In this document: positions 5,826 to 6,934 of the stretch, piece by piece | Position numbering within the stretch: the stretch's first letter is position 1 | Layout: each line of letters opens with the position of its first letter | Assembly: GCA_023247835.1 (NCBI GenBank) | Contig: JAHFFU010000013.1 | Location: 1 to 6,934 of the forward strand | Source of the DNA: Candidatus Bathyarchaeota archaeon | GTDB taxonomy: Archaea; Thermoproteota; Bathyarchaeia; 40CM-2-53-6; FEN-987 | Length of the DNA stretch: 6,934 nucleotides | Reading direction: 5' to 3' | The notes under the pieces: model-generated | Told to the model about the DNA's origin: nothing | Seen by the model: the letters and a program-made list of their open reading frames with translations, nothing else | Databases searched by the model: none | Translations under genes and position numbers: made by a program

Positions 5826-6934
5826 GAGTCTATCGCCTTTCCAATCGCCTTAATGGCGCCTGGAATCTGCGCCTCCGGCAAGGAGACGGCCAGCCTGAAG
5901 AACTCGGGGTAATCTCCAAAGGACTGGCCGGGGCTTATGCTTACCCGGTGCTGCTCTAGAAGCTGTTTAGCGAATTTCGCTGAATCGAAATTCGGTTTAT
6001 TCGCTTTGGGGAAAACATAGAATGCCCCATCTGGCTTGTAGAAGGAAACGTCTATCTTGCTGAGTTCGCGGCATGTGAGTTCCACCTTCTTCATAATCGC
6101 ACCGATGTTACGTTGAGCCTCACGGCGGGTCTTCTTAATAGCGATTAGAGCTGCGTGCTGTATGAACTCTGGGACGCAGGTTACGGCGGTTTGAATGATG
6201 CGCCGGATCCGCATGGCTTTCTCTTTGCTCGTTACTAGGTAAGCAATTCGCCACCCTGTCAAACTGAACTGCTTTGAGAAGCTGTTAATGTAAACTGAGT
6301 TCTCATAACCGGTTTCAAGTATGCTTGGCGTCGGAGACCGAACATACCTGTCGTACACTTCATCAGAGAGAACCATTGTCTGATACTTGCGGGCTAGGTC
6401 AATTATCTCTATAAATTTCTTCTTGCCTATGGCCTTGCCCGTTGGATTGCTAGGACTGTTTAGTACCAACATTCGAGCCCCCTTCATTATTTCCGATTCG
6501 AGCCGCCCCATCTCTATTTCCCAATCAGCGTCAAGAGACGTGTTTAGGGGGATCACTCGACCCCTGACGAAGTTCACGCATTCTTCGTAGGCTGGCCAGG
6601 CGGGCTGAGGAATGATTGCGCGTTCCAATGGTGAAACAAAGCTGGCTATAGTGGCGAATATTGCGAATCTTGCACCTGGGACAATTAGCACTTGGTCAGG
6701 GTCAATATTCGCGTTATGCTGCTTACTGATTTCCTCAGCTAAGGCTTTCCTCAATTCTGGCAAGCCGGCGGCTGGTCCGTAGCCGATTATTTTCTTCGTC
6801 CGAAAGGTTGCAGTTAGACCTCGAATTACCTGTTGGGGAGCGGGGAAGTTTGGTTCCCCGATCTCGAATCTAGCCACACGTTCGCCTTGGGCAATCAGTT
6901 TCTGAGTGAGTTCAAATATTTCTTTGAGCAGTTG
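5816..6934 (-). CDS. Class I PLP-dependent aminotransferase (aspartate/aromatic or prephenate type), 5' end outside window
   Basis: The frame is open from the window edge to TAG at 5818-5816 and gives 372 visible residues. A GTG at 6877 is not the start: 19 more codons upstream (LLKEIFELTQKLIAQGERV) are typical family sequence, and perhaps 15-20 residues are missing. Numbered from that GTG, fold-type I motifs are ARFEIGEPNFPAP at 2-14, GYGPAAGLPELR at 32-43, Trp94, NSPSNPTG at 140-147 with Asn144, SDEVYDRY at 171-178 with Asp172 and Tyr175, the PLP lysine Lys202 in NSFSKQFSLTGWR, Arg210, and the substrate-carboxylate Arg328 in FFRLA. The enzyme transfers an amino group between glutamate or aspartate and a 2-oxo acid. 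Next to tyrA and the chorismate operon, its likely substrates are phenylpyruvate and 4-hydroxyphenylpyruvate, or prephenate (giving arogenate). The sequence alone does not decide between these. It overlaps tyrA by ten bases, and any promoter lies beyond the window. Confidence 0.9.
   Translation of the reverse strand, partial: QLLKEIFELTQKLIAQGERVARFEIGEPNFPAPQQVIRGLTATFRTKKIIGYGPAAGLPELRKALAEEISKQHNANIDPDQVLIVPGARFAIFATIASFVSPLERAIIPQPAWPAYEECVNFVRGRVIPLNTSLDADWEIEMGRLESEIMKGARMLVLNSPSNPTGKAIGKKKFIEIIDLARKYQTMVLSDEVYDRYVRSPTPSILETGYENSVYINSFSKQFSLTGWRIAYLVTSKEKAMRIRRIIQTAVTCVPEFIQHAALIAIKKTRREAQRNIGAIMKKVELTCRELSKIDVSFYKPDGAFYVFPKANKPNFDSAKFAKQLLEQHRVSISPGQSFGDYPEFFRLAVSLPEAQIPGAIKAIGKAIDSWP
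5832..5837 (-). promoter_or_regulatory. Possible Shine-Dalgarno site GGCGAT for tyrA
   Basis: Read on the minus strand, GGCGAT is followed by six bases and then the tyrA ATG (5825-5823). The arrangement GGCGATAGA-N3-ATG closely mirrors GGTGATAGA-N3-CTG before aroD. A second GGCGAT lies 12 bases further upstream (5849-5844), but both fall in the aminotransferase codons for AIGKAI, which explains the repeat. Confidence 0.35.

Noticed and set aside
5832..5850. Direct repeat of ATCGCCT spaced 12 bases apart
   Set aside because: It is explained by the aminotransferase codons for AIGKAI; only the copy nearest the tyrA start is of possible interest as a ribosome binding site.
6875..6877. GTG (minus strand) as the start of the aminotransferase
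   Set aside because: The frame continues upstream to the window edge with typical family residues (LLKEIFELTQKL, AQGERV), so the gene is cut by the window rather than starting here.

Overview
The window is a compact biosynthetic locus that encodes most of the common aromatic amino acid (shikimate) pathway in an archaeon. The archaeal signs are a type II (AroB'-like) 3-dehydroquinate synthase tail, a GHMP-superfamily shikimate kinase instead of the bacterial P-loop AroK, and GGTGAT-like ribosome binding sites. Base composition is near 50% GC. The gene order resembles that of TACK archaea, possibly Nitrososphaerota (Thaumarchaeota). That phylum placement is inference from order and family type, and no marker gene in the window settles it.

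Layout, plus strand: the C-terminal end of 3-dehydroquinate synthase II (1-171), 3-dehydroquinate dehydratase aroD (about 168-830), shikimate dehydrogenase aroE (about 802-1704), archaeal shikimate kinase (1688-2569), EPSP synthase aroA (2566-3837) and chorismate synthase aroC (3827-4975). Every junction overlaps by a few to about 30 bases, and most starts are not ATG (CTG, GTG or TTG, TTG, TTG). This looks like one translationally coupled operon that takes the pathway from 3-dehydroquinate to chorismate without a gap.

Layout, minus strand: a class I aminotransferase (5816 to beyond 6934, 5' end outside the window) followed by a prephenate/arogenate dehydrogenase, tyrA (4941-5825), which starts inside the end of the aminotransferase gene. 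These two convert prephenate-derived compounds toward tyrosine (and phenylalanine by transamination). Their operon runs head-on into the chorismate operon. The ends of aroC and tyrA overlap antisense by 35 bases, and a strong hairpin lies just 3' of the tyrA stop, inside aroC.

No RNA genes, mobile elements, CRISPR arrays or long non-coding stretches were seen; essentially every base is coding. Chorismate mutase, prephenate dehydratase and the first pathway enzyme (AroA' type) are absent and would have to lie outside. I see no sign of a new biological system. The points worth a second look are the unusual start codons and overlaps, the convergent overlap with its hairpin, and a few substitutions at usually conserved active-site positions.
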